Part shown: piece by piece, positions 1 through 10,657 of the stretch
Numbering within the stretch: position 1 is the first letter of the stretch
Layout: each line of letters begins with the position of its first letter
NCBI GenBank assembly: GCA_002049455.2
Contig: KV918854.1
Location: 186,001-250,000 of the forward strand
Direction: 5' to 3'
From: Porphyra umbilicalis
Taxonomy: Eukaryota; Rhodophyta; Bangiophyceae; Bangiales; Bangiaceae
Length of the DNA: 64,000 nucleotides
The notes under the pieces: model-generated
Told to the model about the DNA's origin: nothing
Databases searched by the model: none
Seen by the model: the letters and a program-made list of their open reading frames with translations, nothing else
Made by a program: the position numbers and the translations under genes

Positions 1-1279
1 CCGCCCGCCCCGGCCTCTGCCAAGTACGCCGCACACTCCCCCGCACGGCGGCGGAGTGCGGCCAAAAGGTCTGCCGCCCCCGCCCGCCCCTCATCCACCC
101 CATACACACAATACTCTTGGGGCAGCACCGTCTGCGCGCGCACGGCGGCTTCGGTAAACACGGTCGGGACGGCAACGACCTTGGCGTCCGCCGCCACGCC
201 CGACTTCAACCCGTTGAGCGAGTCTTCCAACACGACACACCCGCGCACGTCGACGCCGAGGCGGCGCGCGGCGGCCTCGTACGCCTCGGGCGCGGGTTTA
301 GGGCGCTCCACAAGGTCCCGACCAACGACCACGCGGATGGCGTCTGACAGGCCGAGGGCGCCGAGCACCCGCTGCGCGTCGGCCGTTGAGGAGCTGGTCG
401 CGACCGCCACGGGCAGCGGCGGGTCGCCCCCCCCCCCGCCGCCCCCTGCCACCGCCCGCACGACCGCCAAGGTGCGTTCATAGGCGCACGCGCGGAGGTT
501 GGCGGGCGACGCAAAGTGCTCATAGTACTGCTCCTTGCGGAGCAGGTAAAGCACCCGCCAGTCGTCGGCAATGCCGCCCTCCGTTTGGGCCGACAGCCGC
601 GCTTTCGCGGCCGCAAACTTGGCATTGCCCGCCGCCGACACGTGGAGCGCGTCGAGGAGCGCCACGCAGACGGTGCGGCTCGTTGCGCCGACGTTGGCGA
701 GGAAGACGGCCAGCGCCGCGTCGACGACCTTTTGGGCGCTGCACGCGTGCACCGGGGGGGGGGGGTGCCGTCGGCCGACGGGGGGGGGGACTGCTCGGGC
801 GGGGAGGGCAGCGCGAGCTTCCGCTCCGCCGACGTGACGGCGGTGCGGACGCGCTTGCTGAGCGCGGGGATGTCCCGGTCCTCACACGACAGAATGCGGA
901 GGGCGTCGGGCTGGTGGCAGTCGAAGAAATGGGCCATGACCCGAGCGTAGGACATTGCCTTGAGCAGCTCCGTCTCTGTCAACTGGGGAGCCGTCCGCAC
1001 AGACCAGAGCGCCAAGGAAGGAACAGTGGAGCCACAAGCACATCAAAGCCAACCACTAGTGTGTTAGCTCCCCGCGGTGGGAGTGGAACAGGGAACGTGG
1101 CGGACCAGCAGTTGAGACGAGAAGCGGCCAAGGACACTGTGCCGCCACTCACGCTGGAGACTGGGGAGGGCGCGACGTGCAAACGTGTGCCCGATAGCTC
1201 AACGTACCGTGCCATCCAGATCCGTGATGAGCGCCGCAGCGCCCTGCAGCAGGTCCCCCGACTCCTCCGTCAAGCCCAT
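1..1279 (-). CDS. HAD-superfamily hydrolase, 3' partial, one intron
   Basis: Likely a haloacid-dehalogenase-like phosphatase (subfamily IA, beta-phosphoglucomutase/CbbY-like) that uses an Asp nucleophile and Mg2+. Exon 1 is 1279-1208 (24 codons from ATG) and ends in the motif I sequence ITDLDGT. A GT-AG intron at 1207-983 joins in phase 0 to exon 2, giving DLDGTLTETELLKAMSYA, which is a textbook motif I. Further on come VAVATSSSTA (motif II), a Lys in ERPKPAPEAYEAAA (motif III) and CVVLEDSLNGLKSGVAA (motif IV). The frame is broken at a 12-base G run near 754-765 and at an 11-base C run near 427-437; each break closes if the run changes by one or two bases. The protein runs off the window at base 1. 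Substrate is unknown. The superfamily call is firm; the subfamily is inferred from motif spacing. Confidence 0.8.
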
Positions 1280-2668
1280 GGTGCGTTGACCAGGCGACGT
1301 CGGCCAACCACCGAGTGGTGCGGCGGGCCGGTCGGGCGCGCACGGGTGTGCAGTGGGGCGAAAGGCAGACCGCAACGGCGGGGGTGCCGACGGAGGTGAC
1401 AAAGGTGGGGATGCGTCAGTGGTTCCGGCTCAGTGACGGGGACTGACGTAGGGGGGCAGCGGGGGCGAGCGCAGCTGACGGGAACGGCAGGCGACGATGC
1501 GGTGCGCGGGGCCTGGGACTTTGCCACACGGGCATGGCGCGGGCGCCCGGGCCCAGACTTGTAGGGCACACTGGACGCCCGCACACGCGACCGCGCGCGG
1601 GGTTGGAGCTGCACAGAACAGGGTTTCGTCGCTCAACGGCAGCCGGGGCGGCAGCCAGAGCAGGCCACACCCCACGCTGGTGGCCACCAGCCAAACCCCA
1701 CCCACCAGAACGCGTCGGTCCGAAGCGGCAGAGGAATGCATGCGAGAAACACCACCATTCAACGGGGATCAACGGGCGGCGGAGATGCAAGTCGAGACCA
1801 AGTGGCACCCCCATTATGGCTGACGTCATCGTTGTCTGGGCTGTGGTGTGTGGCTGCAGCACCGTAGGTGAGGTGGAGAGGACGCGCCAGTGCCTCGTGG
1901 TATCCATATCCCATACAGTATGGGGATAGAGCGTGCGGACGCGGCATCCCAACCAGAGGGGGAGCTTGGCGCCGCCCCGGGCGTGCAGCGCCACACACCA
2001 TGGCTGAGTGGCGGCTGTCACTGGGGCAGGCGGCCCTCCTCGAGCGCCAAACTACCACTGTTCACGGCCCGCATGGGGGACCCGTACCGTCGCCAAGCAC
2101 AAGCGGTACGCCACGGACCCATCCGGGACAGTCACCCAGACCGACCCCACCCAGACCCACCCCACCCAGACCCACCCCACCCCTGAACGGGTGACCTGCT
2201 TGTTGCACCAAAGCTGCACGTCTGCCCGGCCACGGCGAATGACCACCGGGTCGACCGCATAGGCGGGCGGCTGTCCACAGGGGACACGGCTGCGCGGCCA
2301 CCCCTCGTCGGGGACACACCCGCGCTACGGGCCCGCCCACCTCCCCGCGCGGCCCCACACGTCCATGGCGTTGGTCGGCGGGAGGTTGGGGGAGCCGCAC
2401 CCGGTGGGGACGGCGCGCCGTGTGCGGACCACACGCTGCCAACATGCACACGCCGTCGCCGCCACCCACGGGCACCCCGTGGCGGGCGCAGGGGAGCGGG
2501 GCCGACCCGACGCCGCCAGACGCTGAGCCCAGGCGGCCGCCGCCAGCCACCGTCGCCCCAGCCGCCAGCCGCCAGCGGCGCCTCTGCTCCACGCGCAGCG
2601 CCCGCCCCCCCCCCCCCCCCCCCCCCCGCAATCGAAACACGCGCACGCGCGCGCAGGCGCGGCCGCCC
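1280..2668. other. Intergenic, no supported gene
   Basis: Lies between the HAD gene start and the stop of the pseudokinase gene. Open frames exist on both strands but none shows a recognisable domain. A short tandem repeat of ACCCCACCCAGACCC type lies at about 2137-2186, and a small inverted repeat (ATCCCATAC / GTATGGGGAT) at about 1905-1926. A C run of about 20 lies near 2607-2626. Confidence 0.5.
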
Positions 2669-3111
2669 TCACTGCCGCACCCGGTGCATCATGCGGAGGA
2701 GCACCCACGCGTCCCGCTCCGCGTCGCCCTCCACGGCGCCGACCCCCGAGGCGGCCGCCACCGACGTGCCCGCCGCCGCCGCGCGGGCGGCGCCCCCCCC
2801 CACGACGGCGGTGAGGGCGGCTTCAATGGCGCCCCGCGGGGGCGGCAGCCGCCCGCCCGCCGTCCCGTCGTCGCCCCAGCCCGCCGCGCCGGGCGGCGCG
2901 GCGGCCGCCGCCCGCGTCAGCGCCTCGACCGGCACGTACGGGGTGCGGAGGGCGACGAGCTGGCGGTGGAGGGCGCCGACGGGGTCGGTCGGATCAAAGA
3001 GGGGCGGGGGGGGGGCGGGGGCGGGGGGGGGGGGGGCACCTCCCCCGCGTCCCCCCCATCCGTCCACTCGCCGTCGCTGTCGCCCGCGGCACTGGGAGCG
3101 GCGGCGGGCGG

Positions 3112-3146
<35 letters not shown>

Positions 3147-4328
3147 TCCCCGCAGCGTCGCCCACCACCCCCCCCGCCGCCCGCACCGCATCGTGGAGGG
3201 CGGCGGCTTGCGGTCGCTCCCCCCCCCCCGAGCGAGCAGCGGGTGCCGCCCGAGCTCCGCCGCCGTCGCCCGCGTGGCGGGCGACGGGTCGAGGGCGGCG
3301 CCGAGAAAGGCGGTGAGGTGGACGGACCAGGGGCGGCCGGCGGGCAGCGGCGGCCCGCCGACGCCGCGCACCGCCGCCGCGGCGGCGGCGGCGGCAGCCG
3401 CGGCAGACACGCCGCCCGCGCACGCGCCGCCGGGTACGGGCGGCGGCGCTTCGGGGAGCGGCCCCCCCGCCGCGAGCTCCACCGCCATGACGCCGAGCTC
3501 CCACACCTCGGCCGCCATCTCTGCCGCCGCCACGGCGGCGGCGGCGGGCCCCGCCGCGGCGGCGGGCCCGCCCGCACCAGCGGCGGCGGCGGCCACACCC
3601 ACCCCCAAGGCGCCCAACCCCCCCCGACCGGGGGTGGCAGCCAGCCGCGGCGCTCGGGGGGCACGGTCCACCCCCCCCCCCCCCCCCGTACCCCCCCCCG
3701 GCCCGTCGGATGCCCCCGCCGGCGGCGCGGGCGAGCACGCGCGGTCCGCGAGGGCGGCGGCCAGAAAGGCGGCCACCCCATAGTCCGTCCAGGCGACCCC
3801 CCCCCCCGCCCCAACTAGCAAGTTGCTCCCCTTGACCGCCCCGTGCACGATGCCGAGGTCGGCGTGCAGAAAGGCGAGGCCCGCCACCGCCGCGCGGAGG
3901 GCGGCGACGAGCGCCGCTTCGCACAAGCCCCCAACCGCCGCCGAGGCTGCGGCGACGGTGCCGCCCGCCTCGTAGCGGGACGCCACCCACACCTCCCGCG
4001 GGCGGCGGAAGAGCGCCACGTACGGGACGAGGTGCGGGTGCGCCGCGGCGACGGCCAGGGGGGACAACTCACGGGTGAGGGCGCCCGCGGCGGGGCGGTG
4101 TATGGGGAGCACTTTGACGGCCACGTCCAGGGGGGGGACCGCCCGTCGGGCTCGCGGGGGAGCGCCGCACGAAAGACGGTGAAGAGGCCCGTGGGGGGGA
4201 GGACGCGCCCAATGACGAGCTGGTTCCCCTCGTCCGCGCCGTCGGCGTCGGCTGGCGCGCCGGGGGGGCACGCCGGGGGGGTGGGGATGCGGATGGGGGT
4301 TCCGGCAGGGGGGGGGGGGCGCGTCCAT
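2669..4328 (-). CDS. STE20-like protein pseudokinase (frame broken at C/G runs)
   Basis: Kinase fold that probably lacks phosphotransfer activity. Reading from the ATG at 4328 and allowing shifts at G/C runs, the order is NQLVIGRVLPPTGLFTVFRA (glycine-loop region), DVAVKVLPI (ATP-site Lys), HPHLVPYVALF, GIVHGAVKGSNLLV (catalytic loop), WTDYGVAAFLA (DFG region, here DYG), AAEVWELGVMAVELAAGG (alpha-F) and RATAAELGRHPLLA (end of the C-lobe). The HRD Asp is replaced: the loop reads HGAVKGSN, while Lys and Asn are kept. The Ala/Gly-rich activation segment has no APE. Pattern and spacing look most like STE20-group kinases. The C-terminal part holds an acidic DSDGEWTDGGD patch and a conserved-looking tail ending RMMHRVRQ. 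Shifts are needed near 4306-4320, 4126-4133, 3220-3230 and 3000-3040. The start is uncertain. Confidence 0.65.
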
Positions 4329-6108
4329 GGCGCTGACGCGGTGGTGTGGGGGCACAGCGGGACCACCGGGGGGGCGTGGGGAGGCGGGCGCCACCCCCGC
4401 CGACGTGCATCCGTCAAGCAGCCGACCGACACGGAAAAACGAGGCGGGACTCCAGGGACACTCTCAATTCCTCGTGCTCGGCGAAAGGAACTGCAAGTTT
4501 CGCCAATACTTACATTTCCAGTCACAAATACGAGTCACACACAGCGACGGATCAATCGGGCGCTTCCCGATTCACGATGCGCGACCCGACCTCGTCCGCC
4601 GACACGCAAGCGCCGCAGATCGCGGCGCGCCGCGGTGGGCGCACCCGCCAAGTTGGCGCGTTGCAACGAGCCGCCCGTCCACGCGGTCCGTGTCTGGGGC
4701 GGCCGTGCGGCGCCCCCCCCCCCCCCCCCACTGGCACTACTGCCAGTGGGGGGCTGCGGCGACTGCAGTTGGGGACTACACCCGCGGCGCTGCCACCGGG
4801 GTCGGCGTCTGCCCCCCGCCGCCCGGCCGGGCCACGACTGGCGCTGGCCCGCCGCGGACAGCCGCGGCGGCGCGACCCGCGGGCGCGGCCGCCGCAGCCA
4901 GCAGCGCGCGGCGGCGGCGCCGCATCCGCGGGCCCGTCCCCGCGCGGGCACCCACCCCGCGGCGGGCGGCTCCCCCATCTCGCCGCAGCGAGAGCGGACG
5001 GGGCACTGTCACTGTCATGGGCGGGGGTGTCTGCAAGGGCCGCTGGGTGCCCCGGCGGGATCGTCTGTGTTGGCGCGTGCCGCCCCGTCTGGTATCCGCT
5101 CTGCAAAACGACACGGCGGGGGCGGCCGCCGACACTCTGTGTTGGGCGCCCTCTCTCCCACCCCCCGACGGCCAACGTCCGGCTCAATGGATCCCCGCGC
5201 GGGGGTCCATCAAGCCCCGACATTGGCCGCGGCCGCGGCGCGGGCGCCCTCCCTCGCCGCCCTTCCGTCCCCTCCCCGTTGTCCGCGGCGCCGTCGCGTC
5301 GGGCTGCCATTTTGGGGCGCCCCCCCCCCCCCCCCCCCCCCCCCGGCAGGCCGACCCCCCGAGCCGCCCCCCGCCCCCGTGAATCGACACGCCACGGCGG
5401 GGGGGCTGGCGAGCGGTCCGCCGCCGGCGGGCGCGCGCCGGCGGGCCGCCCGCGCGGGGGCGCGCCGCCGCCGCCGCCGCGCAGCGCCGCGTTGGCGCCC
5501 CCCCCCGCCCGGTCTGCTACCGTCAGGGAGAGGCGCGGTGGGCGGCCAAACGCCGCGGCCGCACCGGCGTGGGGGGCGGGGGGGGGGGGGAAGGGTGCGG
5601 GGGGCGACGGGCATGCCACGCGCCCGCTCGGCGCAACCGGGCGGGGCGCGCCCAACCGCGCGTCTCGACGGTGGCAGCGGGGCGCGGCAGCGCTTTGGGT
5701 GCTGGAGGCGCTCGGTGACCGCGCGCAGATGCGCCGCGGGGCCGCGCGTGTGTTGTCCCGCCGCCGCGGTGGGGGTGGGGGTGGGTGGCAGTGCCACAGG
5801 GGGGAGGGGGGGGGGGCGTGCGGGGGCGTGGTGTGTGCCCTACGGGCGTTGGTCGCGTCGCCGTAGAGGAGCGGTGAGGACCGTACAGATAGGGGCGGGG
5901 CGGGCAGGCACCGGCCGCCCGTGTGTCAGTCCTTGGTACCGACCGTTGCCAACGCGTGCCATCACGCCGACCCGGCGGCTGCTACTCGTGCGCGCACCCA
6001 GCGCTGGTGTCGGGGAGGGCAACGGCCACGGCCACGGCGCCGACCGCGTCGACAGAGTGGACGCAACGACTAGCGGCCGACGACGGGCAACCGCTGCCGG
6101 TGGGCGCG
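4329..6108. other. Intergenic, divergent promoter region
   Basis: Separates the pseudokinase (-) from the tyrosinase (+), so it should hold both promoters. No protein domain was recognised in the many overlapping GC-driven open frames. It contains a perfect hairpin at 4724-4753 and a 25-base C run at 5320-5344. The stretch at about 4430-4580 is less GC-rich than its surroundings. Confidence 0.45.
4724..4753. repeat. Perfect 13-bp inverted repeat with 4-nt loop
   Basis: Bases 4724-4736 pair perfectly with 4741-4753 around the loop CTAC; the core arms are CCACTGGCA and TGCCAGTGG. The outer four pairs come from a C run and a G run. It lies about 0.4 kb upstream of the pseudokinase ATG. Function unknown. 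Confidence 0.75.
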
Positions 6109-6648
6109 ATGGACTACCCCCGCACCGCGCGTGGGCGGGCGCATGCCCGCGCGGCGGCTGGCGGCATGGTGCTTGTGCTGGCGGCGACGGCGGCGGCGGC
6201 GGCGGTGCTCCTGACCGCCGGCCGTCGGCCGGGCGACGGCCCGCCCGCGGCCGTCGCCGCGCGACTGCCCGCCGCGGGCCGCCAAGCCACCAACGTCACG
6301 CCCGTCGTCGTCGTCCTCGACGAGGACGGGGCCGTGGAGTCGGCCAATGGCGCTCCCCCGCTGGCAGCCGTCGCCACCGCCGCACCACCCCCCGTGGTCG
6401 TCTTGGAGGAGTCGCCCGCCGACGCGGGCGTGCCGTCCCCATCGGCAGCCGCCGTCCCCAACGTCGGCACCCTTGGGGTGGTGGGGGAGCGGCAGACACC
6501 ACCGACGGTGCTGGCCGCGTCGGCGGAAGCGTCGCCGTCGGCCACGCCAGAGGCGGAGGGGGGACCCGGCACCGCCACGCTGCGGCCGACGCGGTCCCCC
6601 TCATCGACGCCGACACCAACGCCGACACCGACGCGAACGCCGACGCCA

Positions 6649-6683
<35 letters not shown>

Positions 6684-7791
6684 AACGCCAACGCCAACGC
6701 CCGCCCGCAGCCTAGAGTCGGTCACGTGGCGTTTTGGCGACGGGATGCGCGCGTGCACCGCCGCCAACCGACGGGTGCGGCGGGAGCTGCGCGATCTGAC
6801 GCCAGCTGCGGCGGCCGCCCTCATGAGCGGCATGCGCGCGCTCATGGACGCGGGCGTCCACGCCCAGTTTGTGCGCTTGCACCGCGACGATTCCGCCAAC
6901 GCCCACGGCGGCGCGCGCTTCTTCCCGTGGCACCGCGCGATGCTCGTCGAGTTTGAGCACGCCCTCCGGACGCTCGTCGACCCGGATATCGCGCTCGGGT
7001 ATTGGGATTGGGCGTCGGACGCGGGGGATCCGGCGGCGTCGCGGGTGTGGAGCGAGACGCTCCTCGGCGGCGCGTCGCCCGGCGCGTGCATCCCCGACGG
7101 CCCGTTTGCGGGCGTCATGGCGGCGGTCAACACCCCCCACTGCGTCGTGCGCAACTTTTACGGGCGCTCCGCGGGGGGCATGCTCGGGCACGGCTTTGTC
7201 GACCCAGACGTAATCCGCGCGCTCGTCGGCACCGCCGGCGGGGACTGGGCGACGTTTGCGTCGGCTGCCGAGCGCGTGCACGGGGACGTGCACGTTGGCG
7301 TCGGCGCCGCCGTCGAGGCGCGGCCGGTCGGCGACATGATGCCAACGGCCATTTCGCCAAACGACCCCGCGTTTTTCGTGCACCACGCGTTTGTCGACGC
7401 GTGGTGGGCAGACCGGCAGGTACTCGTCGACGCCACCGAGTACAGCGGCTTGCACGGCGGCGCGTTTGTGTCCCCCACCGAGCGCCTCGACGTTTTTAAC
7501 ACGACCGTCGCCGACACGTTTGACTTGCCGTGCGTCGCGTACGCGCCGCCGGTTGTGGCGCGCACGGCGGCGGGCCGCGGCTTTGCGCCGTCCGAGGCGT
7601 CGGGGTCGGGGCCGCCGCTCATCTTTGAGTTTAACAAGCGGCGGGCGGCGAGGAACGAAACGGCGATTGAGGCGACGCGCGACGACTTCGCGCGGTCGGT
7701 CGGCATGTCGGCCGCCGCCATTGAGGTGGCCAAGACGGCGTTGGCGGCGATCGAGGCGCGCGCCGCCGCCGCGCGGGGCAAGGCCGGTTGA
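6109..7791 (+). CDS. Tyrosinase / polyphenol oxidase, membrane-anchored with Thr-Pro hinge
   Basis: Type-3 copper oxidase of 560 aa with an intact frame from the ATG at 6109. Residues 20-37 form a hydrophobic segment (signal anchor or uncleaved signal), so the enzyme domain should face the secretory lumen, vacuole or wall. Residues 60-165 are variable. Residues 166-198 are an almost pure Thr-Pro repeat that looks like a stiff, probably O-glycosylated hinge. The catalytic domain starts near 203. CuA ligands are seen as H258, H266 and H275 (HGGARFFPWHRAML, with H-x8-H). CuB is given by HGDVH and by NDPAFFVHHAFVDAWW. There are Cys at CVVRNFYG and DLPCVAYAP. Expected reaction: o-hydroxylation of monophenols and/or oxidation of o-diphenols. 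No C-terminal haemocyanin-like cap is obvious. The family call is firm; substrate and location are inferred. Confidence 0.92.
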
Positions 7792-8350
7792 CGGGCGGGT
7801 GAGGGGGCGTCGGGGGAGGTGAATTGCATAATCGGGGGGGCTGCATGCGCGGAAGAGGAGCGTAAGGAGGGGCGAGGGGTGGGGGGGGGTGCACTGGGCG
7901 GCGAGACCGGCGTGGCGCCGTCTCGGGGCCGCCACAGTGACGCGGTGGGTGGCCACGGCCGGGCGTGGGCGGCGCCACGGCGGGCACCGTGCGTGGGGCG
8001 GCCACGCGTCGCTGGGGGGCGACCGCCGCCGCGGCGCCCCGCCGCGGCGCGGCCACGCCGCGCACACGCCCCGGCCCGCCGCTGTGTGGCGAGCCGCGGC
8101 GCGCGCGCAGCGGCGGTGCGCGCAGCGGCGGCATCGACGGCGCCGAGGCGAGGGCGTGCCGCAGCGGGGTTGCCCTGCGGGCTGCCCGCGCCGCCGGGCG
8201 TTGGCCGCCGAGCGGGTCACGGGGGTGCACGGGGGAGCGAGTAGAAGACAAAAAAATGGGGAATAAAAAGATGGCAGAAAACTACAGTCAGTGCGCCCCA
8301 CGCGCCGTCCTCTCCCACTCCCGCGCATCAACGCTCCCTCTCCCCCATCT
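7792..8350. other. Convergent 3' intergenic region
   Basis: Lies between the stops of the tyrosinase (+) and the alpha/beta hydrolase (-). It is GC-rich with local palindromic GCCGCGGCGC stretches near 8025-8060. An A-rich tract with AATAAA lies near 8250-8280. No gene supported. Confidence 0.4.
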
Positions 8351-10140
8351 TTACCTCCCTGAGGGAGATGCCACCGCCGCAGGCGACGGCGCCGCGACGG
8401 GCACTGCCCCCCCCCCGCCCATGGCCGCGGCTGACACGCCCTTGTCGGCGCGCCCTCCGCCCCCCCCAACGGGCTCCCCCGCGGCGGCGGCGGCCGCCTC
8501 AAACGCTCCCATCAAAAACTCGAGGACGACCGCCGACCACTGCTCTGGGTACTTGTCAAAGAGCGCGCAGTGCGCGGCGTCGCGTGCCGGCCAAAACGTC
8601 GCGGCGTCCCCCCCCGCAGCGGCCACCAGCTCCCCCTGCGCGTACGGCACAATGTCGTCAGACGTGCCGTGCATGACGAGCATTTTGACGTCCGCCGCGC
8701 CGAGCACCCGCGCCGCGTCCACGGCACCAACGTCCCCCGTCAGGCCGATGCGGACGAGGAGCACGCGGGCGGCGAGCCAAAAGAGCGCCCGCCGCGCGTT
8801 GCGCTGCTGGTTGGCCGACAAGTACGAGTCGCCGAGCATCTGCAGGTGGTGCACAAACAGCTCGCCGGGGCGCGTAAAGGGATTTTCCGCGACCACGCCG
8901 ACAAAGGCGCAGCGGGGGGCGCCGCCGGCCGGGGCCGGTGACAACGCCGCCGCGGCAGCCAGGAGCGCCGACGCGGCACCCGCCGATGTGCCGATGAGGG
9001 CGACGCGCCGCGCGCGCCGGACGGTCGTCAGGTACTCGGCGGCGGCGAGCACGTCGTACTGCTCGCGGGTGCCAAACGCGCAGCCGCGGCCGTGGCCGTC
9101 CGACGTGCCATGCTCGGAAAAGTCAAACAGCAACACCCCGTAGCCCGCTTCGGCGAGCACCGCCGCGTGGCGGAGGAAGGCGCGGCGGTCACGGCCAGAC
9201 CCGTGGACGCAGACGAGCATGTCCCCGCCAGCGCCGTCGGGGGCGACCGGCGACGCTGCCGCCGTCGCCACCGCCGCCACATCCTTTTCCGTGGCGGCCG
9301 TGGCCGCCGCCGCCGCGGGTAGGGGCGTTGGCGGCAGCGCGCGCGCGTGCTCCAACACCACCCCCGCCTCGGTGTGCGACGACGAGGACGCGGCGTAGGG
9401 CGGGCACAAGTAGAGGCGCCCCGTCGCCTGCGGCGTCAGCGCCGGCAGGACGGGCATGGACGCGGTCGCGTCGGGCAAAAACGCTGGCGACGCGCCGAGC
9501 GGGGACAGGTGCGGCGACGCGGGCGCCGACGACGTCGGCGTCGACTGGGCCGACGATGGGGACGACCACGGGCCAACGGCCGGCGACGTGCGCGGCGGCG
9601 GCCGCGGCGGCGACGACGTCGTCGTTCGCCCCGACGCGGGCGGGATGAACCAGCCGCGGAGCGTGCGGCCTGCGCGGTTGGTAAATTCCACGTCCTCAAA
9701 CGGCAAGCCGAGGTCCGTCGCCGGGTCGTGGATGGCGCCCTTCCAGTAGGACGGCAGCGCCTGCATGGAGAGGCCCGTGCGGAGCCACGGCGGCCGCATC
9801 GCCACCTCTGCCGCAAAGTAGCAGGCGAGCAGCAGGTACCACACGACAAACGAGGCGGCGTAGACGATGAGGAGTTTTGGGGGCATAAACAGCAGCGGCA
9901 CCATCAGCGGGCCGCCAATCGCCAGCGCCAACCGCATTGGCCGGAAAAGTAGGTGCGGGGACGTAATAAACTCATTGGCTTCCGCGGCGGCCAACTCCAG
10001 CTCCGTCGACAAGACCCGCTGCGCGCCCGAAAGCGTCTGCTTGGCATCCGAGAGCGTCGCAAAAGAGCGGGAGCGCACGCGGCGGGCGGTTTTGCGAAAC
10101 GTCGAGCGGATGCGCGCCATCGAGTCGCTCCCATGGCCGT

Positions 10141-10171
<31 letters not shown>

Positions 10172-10510
10172 GTGGCGGGCGGGGCGGCCGTGCCGCCCGC
10201 GGCCGGCGGCCATGTGCTCCCCAATCCGCCGCGCGGCGGCCGCCAACTCGCCGCCGTCCATACTCCACGCCGCCTCGCGCGCGGCGCCGTCGGGGCCCAG
10301 GGCGGCGGCGGAGCCGACGGGCGCGCCCCGCTCCCGCTCGCCGCGCGAGGCGGAGCGGCGGCCCGACCGCCGCCGCGCCGTGCCGACAGCGTCCTCCCCG
10401 TCCCCGCCGTCGGCCGCGTCGGCGTCGGCGGCCGCAGCGGCGGCGGCGGTGGCGGCGGCGGCGGCGGCGGCGACCCCCGACCCGCGTGCGCGGCGACGCA
10501 CGCCGCCACC

Positions 10511-10546
<36 letters not shown>

Positions 10547-10657
10547 GCTGCCACCGCCACCATTGCCGTTGGGAGGGGGGGCGTGGCCCACCACGGGGAT
10601 CTCTTCGACGAGCGCCGTTGCCGCGTCGGCTGGGGGGGGGCAGGGGAAAGGGTTCAT
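8351..10657 (-). CDS. Membrane-anchored alpha/beta-hydrolase (serine hydrolase)
   Basis: 768 aa from the ATG at 10657 (MNPFPCPP), frame intact. Residues 30-60 hold a polymorphic-looking Ser run coded by a CTG/AGC triplet repeat, followed by Ala- and Arg-rich disorder to about 235. Residues 242-285 are a hydrophobic hairpin (LALAIGGPLMVPLLFMPP, then LLIVYAASFVVWYLLLACYF), so the protein is probably an integral membrane protein. The hydrolase domain follows: GWFIPP strand, CVHGSGRDRRAFLRH (oxyanion HG), VLLFDFSEHGTSDG, the nucleophile elbow LIGTSAGAAS (Ser), MHGTSDDIVPY (acid) and DAAHCALF (His). A long Ser/Pro-rich insertion splits the first strands from the HG motif. Substrate unknown; the fold resembles BEM46/ABHD-type lipases and esterases. 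An in-frame extension upstream lacks an ATG closer to the gene and is treated as 5' UTR. Confidence 0.85.
10514..10544. repeat. CTG triplet repeat in coding sequence
   Basis: About ten CTG units on the + strand, read as AGC (Ser) codons near residues 39-48 of the alpha/beta hydrolase on the - strand. Likely length-polymorphic. Confidence 0.85.

Noticed and set aside
3843..6956. Very long open frame on the + strand, and similar long frames elsewhere (for example 36076-38232 on the - strand)
   Set aside because: GC-rich DNA has few stops. These frames overlap genes with clear motifs in another frame, are Arg/Pro/Gly-rich and show no domain.
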